Assembly (NCBI GenBank): GCA_003024785.1
Contig: PUQB01000094.1
Location: 409,249 to 473,248 of the forward strand
Length of the DNA: 64,000 bases
DNA from: Selaginella tamariscina
Taxonomy: Eukaryota; Streptophyta; Lycopodiopsida; Selaginellales; Selaginellaceae
Direction of reading: 5' to 3'
The translations under genes were made by a program, and so were the position numbers. Below, piece after piece: positions 49,661 through 62,449 of this stretch (positions within the stretch are counted from its first letter, which is position 1; each line of letters opens with the position of its first letter). Below the pieces are notes generated by a model that did not search any database, was not told the origin of the DNA, and saw nothing but the letters and a program-made list of their open reading frames with translations.

Positions 49661-51109
49661 ATATTCACGTGTGCGGCATATGTGTGTGTGTGTCTACATG
49701 ATATCGGAGTACAATGACAATTTTATATGTTAATTTGTATTTTTTCAAATTATACACTATGGATCATGTAATTTGTATTAAAGTTTAATATTTAATAAAA
49801 TTAGCTTTTAAATATAATGTCCGATAAAAAAAAAATCTGACGGTTTAAATTCCCTACGAATGGATCAACGGCTTATAATTTGAGATTTGAGACGCTTAGA
49901 TTAAGCAAAATAAGCACCGAGACATAGACAAAGTATTGAAGAGATAATCCTCGTAACATGGAGTCTATATATTTTATGTAACTAGAAGATATAATATCGA
50001 TGTCTGCATCCCCCCCCCTCTCAAACACACACACACACACACACACACACATTCACCAACCTTTAGAGATGGACACTTTCAACATATTATGGACAATGAA
50101 CTTGTACTATGCCATGAAAGGCACCTCCATGTGTGTGTGTGTGTATATGTATCTGTACGTAAATAAACTCCTATTAAGAGAGGTCTATACACAACTGCAT
50201 CGATAACATTCTAGTTTAAGCAAATACAATTCAACCACAAAACGGCAAGAATTTTGCATAACCGTGCTTCTCATGCACGCGTGGCAAGATTGTGTATGTG
50301 TGCGCGTGCGTGTGTGCAACTGGAACAATCTGCTACTTAATGTATATGTAATAATTCAACAGATTTTCCCAAAAACCGTGTCATCAGACCCTGCGCTTAT
50401 TGTCTTTCTAAGAGCACTCTTTATTGGAGCTGCCACACAATGGCAAAGGCTCCTGTCTAGCACATACAGTTTCGTCTGTCACCAAGAACCTCACATGTTT
50501 CACCTTTTTATTGTCCTTTGCCCTTCTTCCTTCCCGTTCGGTACTTCCATTACGGCGTACTCAATTCGCTTCCTCTTGGCCTCCATAATGACCTAATAAC
50601 ACACACTTTATATACGTATCTTTAATTTGATACGCATGAATATTCCTTGGGATGGTATGTATACGATGCATCTTAATATTCACACACACATGTATGCACA
50701 CTGTGTGTATGTGTCCATAGTACAAGATCTTCGTTCAAGACTGGTAAACATATATATATAATATAATATAATTTATAACATTTACTTTTTATTTGTTCCA
50801 ATTTATGATCAAATATATAGTTGTTTTATTTTATTACAAATTTTTATAAATTAAAATTATATTTTTAATTAATATCATTCTATTTCCTTTCAAATTTCAA
50901 AACAAGAGAATAATAGAATGATATTAATTAAAAATAATTTAATTTTAAATATTTGCTCACATATATATTTATATTAAACAATGCTAGAAATATTATATGA
51001 AAATTTAAAAATCAATTTGTTTCATTTTATTTATGTTAATTTATTCTTAATGTTCTTTTATTCATAATGGTTACATCTTAAATTTTAATTATAAAAGTAA
51101 AATTGTTAT

Positions 51110-52020
51110 AGTTTGACTTACTATATACCTTCATTAAACTACCTTAGAACTTAATTTGTCAAAGAATGATAAATCAAAACCAAACACTTGAAAAGTGTGT
51201 GTTCCCTATATATAGACACACACACAAGCTCTAAATATGCATATTCTCTATAAAGTAAAAAATATATAAATTATATGTTTAATTAACATGTGACTAATTA
51301 TTTTCGAGATAAATCTTTTAATCATTCATTTTTTGAAATGTAATTTATTATATAATACATTATTTATTTATTTATTATTTTATGTTTATATTGGAGCACA
51401 GTGATACATTTAGTTTTATGGATGCACTAAAAATCTATATATGCAATAAATAAATAAATATATATATATTTAACAAACCACCGTTAAAGTGTGTATGCGA
51501 GATGTATATATATCGCATACACACTTCAACAGTGGTTTCTTAAATATTTTATATATAATACACCTATTCTCTTGTCACACAATGTTGAATTTTTGTTTTT
51601 TAAACATTACATTAATAATAATAACAATATTAATATTATAACAATAAGCTTATATATAATTAAGCAATAAGCAATTAATAATCTATCACTTTGTGCTTAT
51701 TTTTATTTTTATTTTTTTTTAAACTTAACTCTTTTTAATATTTTCTTATAAGACAGTTTTTAATGAAAATATTAAAATGAATTGAGTATATCCCCATATG
51801 TCTTCTTTCATTATTCATTGTTATTCTTTGATTTTAAAATTAATTTAATCAATAAAGTATATATTAAATTTAATAATAATTTTGAACAACCAATTAAACA
51901 CACTTTATTAATCATATCAAATTTACTAAATGAACAAAACTTATTGAATAAGCATGTTTGTAAGTGAACACTTCACATAATATTTTGTGTATAATGTATC
52001 TTCACATTGTATGTGTGCAT
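51110..52020 (+). repeat. Older diverged duplicate, copy 2
   Basis: Partner of 48,470-49,660, about 2.4-2.6 kb downstream in the same orientation. Confidence 0.65.
51475..51538. repeat. Perfect-looking hairpin
   Basis: Arms AAACCACCGTT(A)AAGTGTGTATGCGA and its inverse flank a TATATATA centre. A related half-site (CACTTTAACGG) occurs near 49,242-49,253. It could be a tiny foldback element or a terminator-like structure. Confidence 0.6.
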
Positions 52021-52970
52021 GCCCCATATATATATACACATATAAAGTAGTTGTGAGCTTTAACTATTGCTATAATGTTCAACGAAAATAGTGTGTGTGT
52101 TAACTTTGGATATTTAAATAATATAATAATATACATATACAAACATTCGTGCATATTTCAACATATATATAAACAAATGTTCACAGATAGGGAGCTATGT
52201 GTTGTCCATGTTTGTACGATTGTCTTATATCAATGTTAAAACCATACTTATAATACTAATAAATAGTAAAATATTATAAATATAAATAATGGTTTCATAT
52301 TTATTTGAAATATATGTCACATAAAAATGGATAATGCTAAAAGTACATGTAAAATTTAAGGTAAATGCTTTAACTCATTGAATAGATTTTTTTTAATGTG
52401 TTACCTTAGTTTTTTTTTTACCTTTCTAGTATGACATGAAACGGTTATTTTTGAAAAGAATTCAATTAAATAAATAATTAATTTGTGTATTAATGCTTAA
52501 CTAAGGATAAAGGCAATGCCTAGTGAGTCAAAACACACACACAGATACACATGTATGTCCATGTGCATGCGTGTGTATGTATATATGGATATATAGATAT
52601 GTGTACATACTGTATCTGTACCTTGTTTTGTAAGTATGTGTTTCTTAAGAAAATATAAAATGAATTAATACAAAGATATATTTAGTAGTGTGTCCAAAGT
52701 ATATTTAAAAGTCTGTTTAATTAAGACATTGTTTTTGCTTTTAAACTATTTCATAGTTAATATTTTAATAGAAGGACATCAATATGTTTTATCCTAATAA
52801 TATGTAGTTATTAATGTTTTTATATTATTTTTTAGAAATTAATAATATCTTGAATATAAAATTTATTTAGAGGTCTTTTCCCTACTTATGTAATATACTA
52901 TACTAATGTATGTGATGTTAATATAATTATATATTTTAATTAAAACAATGTATTAAATATTATGTTTGTG

Positions 52971-53002
<32 letters not shown>

Positions 53003-55977
53003 TACACACACTCACTTAGTAATTATCTTTATACATGTGTTGTATTCTCATATTTACATAACCTTGAAGAAACTAATTAATTTATGATAATTTAGATAAT
53101 AATAAGATTAAGGGTCAAGTTAAGAATAATAATTAAATTTAAATTTAAGAGTTTAAATAAACTTGTTAGATTAAAAATAATAACTATGTTAAGGATTATT
53201 AAATAATTAAATCAAATATAAGTAAATTTAAAATTTTAAAATAAACTCACCAAATTAAGGATAACAATTAAGAAAATTATGATTCAACTTAGGCATAAAT
53301 TTATTAAGTTAAACATAATTGGTAAAGTTAAAAGTTACGATTCAATTTAAAAATAAATTCATTAGTAAAATAAATCAGCAGGTTAAGAATTATATATATC
53401 GTGTAGGTTATGAACTAATCAAGTATGTTTCCAGTCTTTTAATTAGATAAGTTTACAATGTTTGTTTATAGTTTTAAATACATTAGAAATTACACAATTA
53501 ATTATATTATTTGCCAATTAAGAAACTTATATATACTAAATTAAGATTCTAATTATTTTCTTAATACTATATAGTGTCTTCTTATGTGTTGGTTAAATAA
53601 ATTACCTGATAAAAATTAGTTTATAATTAATTTGATTTTAGCGCATTTGAGTTAGAAGTTTCATCCTTATTGAGTTTTATCCTGGATATAATAAATTGCA
53701 ATGTCATTCTGATTTGTTTATTAACTTAAATTAGAAAATTAAGAAACCAACATATACTGAATTAACATTTAACCTTGTTATAAATTATTTTATACTAAAT
53801 TTTATACTGTACATTTAGACAATCCGAACTAGACACGGCTGCTTTTTATACAGTCGATAAGTACAGTAATTGATCTAGTACACACGTGTTTATTGTATTA
53901 ATTAAGACATTGACTATGACAACAACAACATGCTAAGCCATTTGTTAGTCTTACGTGGCCTATTATTTAATAAATACAGCATTTGTTGTCATTAATATCT
54001 CCACGCATATATAAATCACGCGTTGTATAGCTTTATTATGTAAGTCTTGAGCAGAAGAAGAGTTTACAGGGTCGCCATGTATGTATATATAGAGATATAC
54101 AGTCTGTTAAACTATACACATACATTTATACATATGTGAATGTATGGTAAGTATATTTAGTTATCTGCATATCTACACTATGTACTTGTGTATGGTATAC
54201 TTTTTATGGACTCGGTATATACGCATTATGTAGTAGAGCTGAGTTTTAAGTATACTCCAGAAATTGTATACATGTCTATACGCACATGTGTAGTACTCTT
54301 ATTTCTTTGAAATGTATAGGAAGTATACTTAATTATTTCAAAATGTCTACTTATGTTGTTCTAGTAATATTAGTTCGAAATATTAAGAGTATACCAGTGC
54401 AGTAAGTGATATGCATATAATGAAATTACTTAAACAGGTCTATTGAGCTGTACTTAAATTGTCGTATTTAAGTCATCGTAATAAACATAAATATATTATT
54501 ATACTCCAGAAGTTGTATGCATATACGGGTTTAAAAGATATAGATTCTGTGCATTAACATAAAATGTATATTTGTTATATACAGGTAGCTGTGAAGAGCA
54601 TGCCGGTGGGAGCTGTGGTTATTGGGGTAGATCTGTCCCAATACGACCTATTCGTGGTGCACTAACACTACAGGAAGATATTACAACTCCCAAGTGTGCT
54701 ACAGAGATTAACAAGCTTCTCAGGCAACATGGACACTCGCTTGTTGACGTTGTTCTTCACGATGGCTCCCCAAATGTGGAAGGTGCATGGTCCCAAGAAT
54801 CTATGACACAAGTTGCCCCCTCGTTCTGGACTCTCTCAAATTGGCTACGAAGTTTTTAGCACCAAAAGGATTTGTAACTAAGGTACACCTCATATACGCA
54901 CACAACTAGAGTAACGGAAATGCAAAAAAGTATACTTTCTTGCACCTGTATTTATTGTACCATACATATGTAATGTTGCGTCTAATTCTGTGGCAGGTCG
55001 TTCGTTCTGAAGATTACAAATCTCTGAAATATGCTTTTGAAAAGGTAATATGGCTATTACATACGTTTATGTATATCCTTGTGGGCACATCAATATACTG
55101 TTTTTTTTGGCAGCTGTTTGACAAGGTTGAAACTACGAAGCCATCAGCGGGTCGAACAACTTCTGCTGAAATATACGTTGTTTGTCAAAAGTATAAGGGA
55201 CCTGGATATATTGAACCGCAACTTCTGGATTATAGACAGTTGTTTAAAGAGATTCCTGAACCACCCAAGGTAAGTTCGTATGTAATCTTCAGCTATATAA
55301 TGAGAGTTCTATTTACATATTGAACTAAGTTTTATTTTATATCTTATCAGGTTATTGACGTTCTTCGAGGAACGAAGCAGAAGCGTCACCGCGATGGGTG
55401 AGTGATAATATAAAATAGTAATTTATACCAGTTACATGACTTTAATGATAATATTAATCATTTATTTGCATATATTTTATAATATCAATCATATATTACA
55501 GGTACGATTATCCAAATACAATTTTCGGAAACCATGCGAAGCAGCGGAGTTTATATGGTCCGATAAGCGTCTAGACTTGCTTGGAACCATAACCTCCATT
55601 ACCTTTGATGACGCTAATAGCACTCCCATAAAAGAGCACAAAGAAACAACTGATGAGGCATGCATATATACATCGTATTTATATAGTGAGTTATGTCTCA
55701 GCATATATCCATGTTTGTGTATGTACAATATACACATATTATGATGCTCACACATACTCGTTAGACATCGTCTTATGAAATACTTATGCAGGCCAAAACC
55801 AATCAGGCGCTGGAAGCTGACAGTGATGAGGAGATAAAAAACTTACAGGGTATGCATGTGTGTGTTGCGATTGATACGTGTGTGTGTAAACAGTATAGAT
55901 ATTTGACCCTCCTTTAACTTGTGCTAGAGCTCATATCTTGTGCTTTTACTTAGTATACGAGTGATGCTAAAGTCTCT

Positions 55978-56078
55978 TGGTTAAACAGTTTAAGTCAATC
56001 AATTACAGACAATCCAGTTCGCACAAAACGAGATTATATGCAAACAATAATAGTTTGTTGTGTGGTGTGTGTGTGTGT

Positions 56079-56112
<34 letters not shown>
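55978..56112. repeat. Inverted intron segment (partner of 40,908-41,028)
   Basis: TGGTTAAACAGTTTAAGTC... ending in a GT/GA microsatellite; the reverse complement of the corresponding copy 1 segment. Confidence 0.85.
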
Positions 56113-57120
56113 TATAAAATTTTAATCGTCATTAATAAATATATTTATTGCTTTTATTGTATATTAATTATACTTTTACAGTTAAAACGCAACAAGTGAA
56201 AGAGAGTAACGACAAGAAGAATGAGGAACTACCAAATGATGATTTCGAGATAGTACCAGCAGAAGATTCCAAGGAATCTTCATCGGAAGAGGAAGAATAT
56301 GACAGTGATACAAGGCGGAGATTCTAGCATATGCAAAGAATATGCTGACGAAGAAAGGATCGTCGACGATTCGTACAGCAGGTACATGTTCAGTGACGAA
56401 GTGGTTTGCGGACGAGAAGAAACATTGTAAAATTAACAAGCCTTTCACGAAAGAGGAGGTGCGTACCATGTTTGTATATGTGTATATGTATGTGTGTGGA
56501 TTTTGATTAGTTTATAGGTGTGTAGATATTTATGTTTGTCTATATTTCTATATAGTTTTGATCGATTGGTTTTAATAGAATATTTCAAATGGTGTTCTAT
56601 AAATGTATGTGTATGTAAAACTGTATATGTGTTGTTGTGTGTGAGGTCTATATGTATGCATATTCATATTCGTTTTGTGAGTCAGTAGACATATGTGATA
56701 TGCACTCAACCACTACCTGCGTATCGTATATATAAAGAATACCTCTGTGGTAGAGTCATGCATACATACAGACAAGATATATATAGTTATGATACTATAT
56801 TATGATATATACAATATGTGTGTATGCTGATTTGTATGTGTGTGTAGGTCCGCACAGTTCAAGGCCATAGATGCAAGGCCAGTGAAGAAAGTGCAGAAGC
56901 AAAGGCAGTAAGAAGAGGAGAGTAATGAAGAGAATGGAGCAGGCCAAGGGCAAAGCTGCTGCCATTGCTGACCAGCCCGATATCTCTAACAAGTCCAAAA
57001 ACAGTGTGTGTGTGCGCGCGCGTGCGGGTTTTATATCTCTATTTGTATATATTATATATTGAAAATTCTCTAAATATATATTAAATTAGTATAAGTATGG
57101 CTCGCCTTTGACCCTTATAA

Positions 57121-57133
57121 AGTATGACAATCT

Positions 57134-57178
<45 letters not shown>

Positions 57179-57205
57179 ATATATATATATTATATATGTT
57201 GTGTG
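57121..57205. repeat. CT and AT/GT microsatellites in final SPB1 intron (copy 2)
   Basis: A CT run of about 36 bases, then AT and GT runs. The copy 1 counterpart (42,101-42,150) has a different length, showing ongoing slippage. Confidence 0.8.
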
Positions 57206-57514
57206 TGTGTGTATGTATGTAGTTCAAGCATATAATATTATAAACAAGTAAACCTTATAATGTATAATTATAGTAATATACATTATAATTACTTAATAAT
57301 GAATGTAAGTTATAAACAGGATGATGGAGAAGGTGTATAAGAAGGCAGCAGCCAGTATAAAGAAGCCCAAATGTGAGGTTGTAGTTGCAAAGAAGGGCGT
57401 GAGAGTGAAGAGTGCTGGGAGCTTGTGGACCGTCGGATGAAGAAAGATGCTCGATCGAGGGATAGTGGTAAACCCGGTAAGGGTGGTAAAACCTGGAAAG
57501 GGTGGAAAGGGTAA

Positions 57515-58161
57515 GGGCAGGAAGTTATAATAATTAATTTAAATATAATATATATTATTTTCCTATTTTATTTTATAATTACAAAGCTATTTTATAATTA
57601 TAAAGTCAATAACGTATTCTTCGCTCCTTTGTATATGTATATATTCTATATAGACTATTTTTCAAGTGTGGTTGTAAACCTGGAAGGATGGTTTTTCATA
57701 TTATAATTATATATATTAATTTTATTTATATATACGTATGAAAAGGAGTATACACATGAAGCTAAAAAACACATTTTCTCTAATTTAATAATTGTTAATA
57801 AGATTTATAAAGTATAAAAAACATAATGAGTTAACGTAATATAATCTGAAAATTTTCATATGTATATATATATATAGCTCAAAAGTTTCAAAATTATGAA
57901 AGCAATGTGTACCATGTAAACTAAATTATTTAGAGAACTTCATATAAATATTTAAAAATATTTAATATAAATGTCATTAAAAAATTATTAATATTAATCA
58001 TTTATTTAAATTTTATTATTTTATTCATTTAGAGTAGAATAAACTTTGATGTGTCACCCTCTCTCTCTTTTATTTATAAAATAAGGAACGTAAAATAAAA
58101 ACATTATTATTATTAACTAATGAATTTAGTCAAACTTTCAGAGCAAGTTTGACATGTTCTA
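57515..58161. other. AT-rich intergenic DNA between SPB1 and ROCO copy 2
   Basis: Counterpart of 42,449-43,069. No coding signal. Confidence 0.6.
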
Positions 58162-61100
58162 ATGGAGCCATTGTCCGACCAGGAGCTCTACGATCTATCA
58201 AAAGGAAGCACTTTCTACCACATCTTTTTAGCAACAGCAATGTAGTGGAAGTGAAATCAGCTGAGGATGTCGAGGATGCACTTTCCAAACACGAAACAGT
58301 AGCGCTCAAGTTTGAAGAAAACCCCAATCTCACGATCTCGACAGCACTCCTCTCATAGTCAAGCACCTTGCCTTATACCACTCACTCGACAAGCACAACT
58401 GGTATGCTGATATTATGTATGCATTTGCACGTAGGATGAAACATCTCGAGACACTCCGGATTGGGTATGTCCAGGATTTCAATTGGCTCTATGAGCTAGA
58501 CAAGCTCAGATGTCTACGCATCGGGGTAAGTAAGACGCTGCTCAGGCTTTTATCACTGCGCTAAGGGATTCAAAGCGTGTTATCGAGGAGCTTGAACTCG
58601 ACCGCACGTGGCCGGATAATGACGGGGTCCTCGATGCAATTGTGTCCATGACTTCTTTAAGGAGGCTCTGTATAGGAGAGATAGGGGTCGGGAAAGAGGT
58701 TTTGTTAACCATCTCACCTCTCCACAGTGTAACATATACGACCTGGAATTTCAATGGGTGGCGAACAGTTACCTTGATCTGGCAAATGTTCTCAGGCATC
58801 CTGACTGTACACTGCGGAGCTTAAGGGTTCGACGCTGGGGCGAGAAAACTGAAGGATACAGGCAGTTTCTAGACGCCCTGAAATGTAGCAAACTGCAACA
58901 TTTATCTCTGAAATGTAGCAAACTGCAACATTTATCTCTGGTCGATATGGATAATGATTTTGTTAAGGCATTGCACGAGGATGATCTAAAGCTCACATCA
59001 CTCACCTTCGATACCTCTTATCATCTCGATATGGAGTCGGTGCTCAGTTCCAAGTTGACGCATCTCACATTGAACATCTACTCCAACCAGTTCTTGTTCG
59101 AGACCTCGCAACGTTTTGAGCGAGCTATATCGACTTCAAGGCTGAGACATCTTACTGTCGGAGGAACACATTTGGTGCCGCTTGGAGAACAACGGAAGCT
59201 TGTGGCTTTCTTGAACAGGAATATTGATTGTCCATTGGTGACATTGGACCTTCATGAGTGGAAGTCTCAAGTGTTACACCAAAACTGTTTGCAAATCTTG
59301 AAGCGGAACAAACTCTATCGAGAAGGAATCTTTTGGAAGGAGGCCTAACCGCACCTTCAAATGCCAAGCTTTTCATATGTGGAGACACTGGAGTTGGAAA
59401 GACAACCATTCGTAAGAACCTTGCCAAAAGGGTTAGGATCCCCAGCATTTTCCAGTCATCAAAGTCGACTTATGGCATAGAGCTTCAAGCTTTATGCTTT
59501 ACAGATACAAAGTTGATCGTGTGTGACTTAGCTGGCCAATCTGAGTACCATGCATTTCATCACTACTTTGTAAGAGGCAGTGATAAAGATATGTTTCTCC
59601 TCGTTTGTAAGGCTCCTACAGCTGCAGACGATCCAGCAGAGCTAGAAAAACAACTCAAATATTGGCTGAGATTCATTGTTGCACATCGTTCCTTGTCCAA
59701 CCAGAGGCCAAGAGTATTGATACTTCTCAATTACTCTTTCCCACTAGCGAGAGATCCACAAGGAAAACGATGAAAGAGGTCGCATGGATTCGATGTAAAG
59801 AGGTAATCAAAGATTACTTGCAGTGCATTGACTTTGGAGATACAGAAAGCAGTAGTGTATATGGAATTGTGGGTAGAAAAATCAACCAAGTCAGACAACT
59901 CAAAGGAGCATTGGAAAGAGCCTTGGAAGGAGTGTTGGAGAAGAGACCAAAAGTTCCATCAGTTTGCAATCATCATGAATCAGTTGAATGCTACACAGCA
60001 ACCCAAGGTGGTGTCACTTGAGAAGTTCAGGCACATGTACAACATGAGAAACTTTGAGGATAATCGGTTTAAGGCATGTGTCATGCATCTTCACGATAGT
60101 GGAGAACTGGTCTACTTTGAAGATGACACACCAGACGAGACACAACAGTTTGTTATCCTGGATGTTCAGTGGTTCTTGCAAGATGTTATTGGTGTTTGTC
60201 TACCTCGGTTAGGAAGGAACTCGAATGACCCACGACCTCGGGCAGTGCGTTCCATCACGAGTGTTCGTACAGAACTCGCAACCAGGTGTGAAGCAGCAGC
60301 TCACACTCCTTACATACTGTCTTCACTTGAGAAGCTAGGTGTGGTGCTACGAAACCAGGAGGAACTCATGTTACGATCTTGCCTTTGTTGGAAGAACCTC
60401 TCCAGCAATGGGAACAAGAATGTGGCAGGCCCGAGGTCAACAGTTACTGTTTCTGGGAAGGAGATTCGATTGCAAACACTCTGAGACAACAATTCTGCAT
60501 CTGGGATCTTCAACATGCTTCAAGTGACACTTGCAGGTATGTTTTCTCAACATAAGGTTGGACGAGGCTGGCTTCTGGTGGGAAGAACAAATCCATGTGA
60601 TTTGTCAAGATTGGAGGCAGCAGAGGAGAATGGTATGATATGCATTGGGTCGATGTGTACTTGTTCTGTGCAATACCATTCGACTGTGAGACGTACCTAC
60701 TGGAGCAAGCCGAGGACCTTTTCCAGCGCGTGAACCTGTGCATTGCTGAAGTTTGTGGAGCTCCGAACTGGGGATGTCCCGCACTGGAACTCGAAGAGAA
60801 AGTCATCAGGCCGCAACAAATCGAGAGCAACCTAAGTTCAAGCTTTGAGGATGTGTGTCCACTGGCTTCACTTGTTGAAGAGCTCGACATGGAAGGTCGC
60901 ACTTTGCTGTTATGAAACATACTTGGCCAAGTTTGCAGAGTAATCCAATCTATGAGCTCTTGTTGCCGAGTGAACGGGATAAATACTTTGCAGCACAGCA
61001 GAGCAACCTGAATGTCATCGGTCCGAGGTACAAGAGTGTTTAGATGCAACAACTATTGACAGTGAGCATAGTACCACGGATGGTACCAGTGAGTTAACCA

Positions 61101-61968
61101 TTGGTGTCTTACTCAAGCGGATGGAGCGTTGTGAGTCCAACATAGTGAGGGAGATAAGAACTTCAGAAGCCAGGATAACAAGCGAGATTCACAGACTGGA
61201 GTTGGTTGTCAAGAAACAAATGGATGCTGTACACATGCAAGGAGGTGAGATTCTCTCTAAGCTCATGCTCCATATGGACTTTGAGGCACCCAAGTACCCA
61301 TACATAACAGACGAGAACAACTTCCTCCAGAAGCTGTCTCAATCTGCATTCGGCTCTACTGTGAGACTTCATTTCTTATGTGAAACCACCAGCATTGTCA
61401 TCCAGTGGAGAACCAACGAGGTATCGAAATCACTGTACGTCCGGAGTGGTTGAAGAAAGCAGCTCCAGTGTTAGTTCCAGCACTCAGAATTATGTTCTTT
61501 GCACTCAAGGTGGTCGCTATTGCGGGTTTTGGTGTAGTCATTCCATCTCCGGCATCTGCATTTCCCAAGGGTCTCAAGGATGGAGCAATTCAAGCAGTAA
61601 TGGAGGCAGTGTTTGGCAACGTTGATAAACACCTCAAGTCTGGATTTCCCACGAGAGACGAGCTGAAAGAGTTTCATGATATGTTTTTGAAGGGAAGGGA
61701 TCTGGAGCGTGACTTGGGGTTACGTAGAGAATACAGAATGGGCAGCATGTTTGGCTGTGCCAACAACATCAATGACTGTTATGTATATTTCTGCCTTTCA
61801 ATAACAAGCTTCTATATTTACTTGAATCCACGTGTATGTTTGTATGTATATACATATAGATGTGTGTGTGTGCGTACAAATAAATACACCCGCTCATCAG
61901 ACAGAACATACGTAGCAGCTGAAGCTTCCCGCACGTCACTCATTCATATGAAATGCTGCAACCCATAG
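58162..61968 (+). CDS. ROCO protein (LRR-Roc-COR), copy 2
   Basis: Same order as copy 1. ATG at 58,162; LRR-like region about 58,550-59,350 (a 197-residue open frame); P-loop GDTGVGKTT at 59,381-59,407; DLAGQSEYH near 59,527; ILLNY near 59,719; COR-type QFVILDVQWFLQ near 60,146; coiled coil at 61,121-61,250; hydrophobic LRIMFFALKVVAIAGFG near 61,485. A 30-base unit at about 58,881-58,940 (KCSKLQHLSL) is tandemly duplicated in frame; copy 1 has one. The last frame stays open to 61,968 past a likely natural end near MFGCANNIND (61,780). Frame breaks occur near 58,225, 58,340, 59,300, 59,755 and 60,375. Overall it is better preserved than copy 1 in the LRR and Roc parts. Confidence 0.8.
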
Positions 61969-62289
61969 ATACAAACTGGCTCCACGAAGCTTCTTTTCTC
62001 CGTGTTTCTTGTTGAGATTGTTGAGTTCTGTAAGGCAGATGTAATAAGATGTATAATATTAAATATTATAATTATATATATACATTATAATATGCAGATG
62101 TAATATGCATATACATATTTGGAATCGGGTTATATATGTATGTATATGTATGTATAAACACATCTTACATGTATCTGTATGTATGTATACTTTCACTGAA
62201 CTCGAGATTTACACTTTGTGATCTATTACTTTACACGCAACCACATATACATACACATACATACTTATACGGGATCGAGTTGCGTGTGT

Positions 62290-62411
62290 GTATAGACACA
62301 TGCTGTATATGAAATGACATTTTAATAATGAGCAACTCTTGGTTCTCAACGTTTGATCTCCGTAGTGAAGAATGACGTATGGATCCAGTTTCAACATCCA
62401 TTATGTGTCCT
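62290..62411 (-). pseudogene. C2-domain exon, copy 2 (premature stop)
   Basis: Counterpart of 47,136-47,250. It lacks 12 bases after VVGGK and has a TAA where copy 1 has GAA (Glu), upstream of DPYVILHYGDQTLRTKS. Damaged. Confidence 0.65.
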
Positions 62412-62449
62412 TCCCACCAACAACTAGACAAAGACAAAGGAAAATTAAT

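Larger units (their letters stand above)
47400..54082. other. Long AT-rich intergenic region between duplicates
   Basis: About 6.7 kb with no convincing gene. To about 48,960 it belongs to the duplicated block, including an exon-like piece after a TATCAG acceptor at 48,164 (QEFKVKNICEEYLQRM). After that it contains an older internal duplication (48,470-49,660 with 51,110-52,020), CA runs near 50,020-50,055 and 52,980-53,005, and AT-rich filler. An open segment at 50,264-50,596 has no recognised domain. Confidence 0.6.
54585..57514 (+). pseudogene. SPB1-like methyltransferase copy 2, lacking exon 1 and exons 7-13
   Basis: Exons matching copy 1: 54,585-54,882, 54,997-55,044, 55,114-55,269, 55,351-55,397, 55,502-55,657, then after the internal deletion 55,792-55,849, 56,182-56,458, about 56,858-57,003 and 57,320-57,514. 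The SAM-motif exon is absent: the duplication starts in intron 1. The deletion joins exon 6 (GATGAG) to later intron sequence at 55,658, replacing the GT donor by GC. A missing G near 54,632 breaks frame where copy 1 is intact. Conversely, the GTGGGAGC and MMEKVYKKAA segments are intact here but damaged in copy 1. It cannot encode an active methyltransferase. Confidence 0.85.

Noticed and set aside
50264-50596. Plus-strand 110-residue ORF as a gene
   Set aside because: It begins in a GT microsatellite, has no recognisable domain and no exon-like borders. A minus-strand fragment (EAKRKRIEYAVMEVPNGKEE) looks slightly more protein-like but is too short to support.
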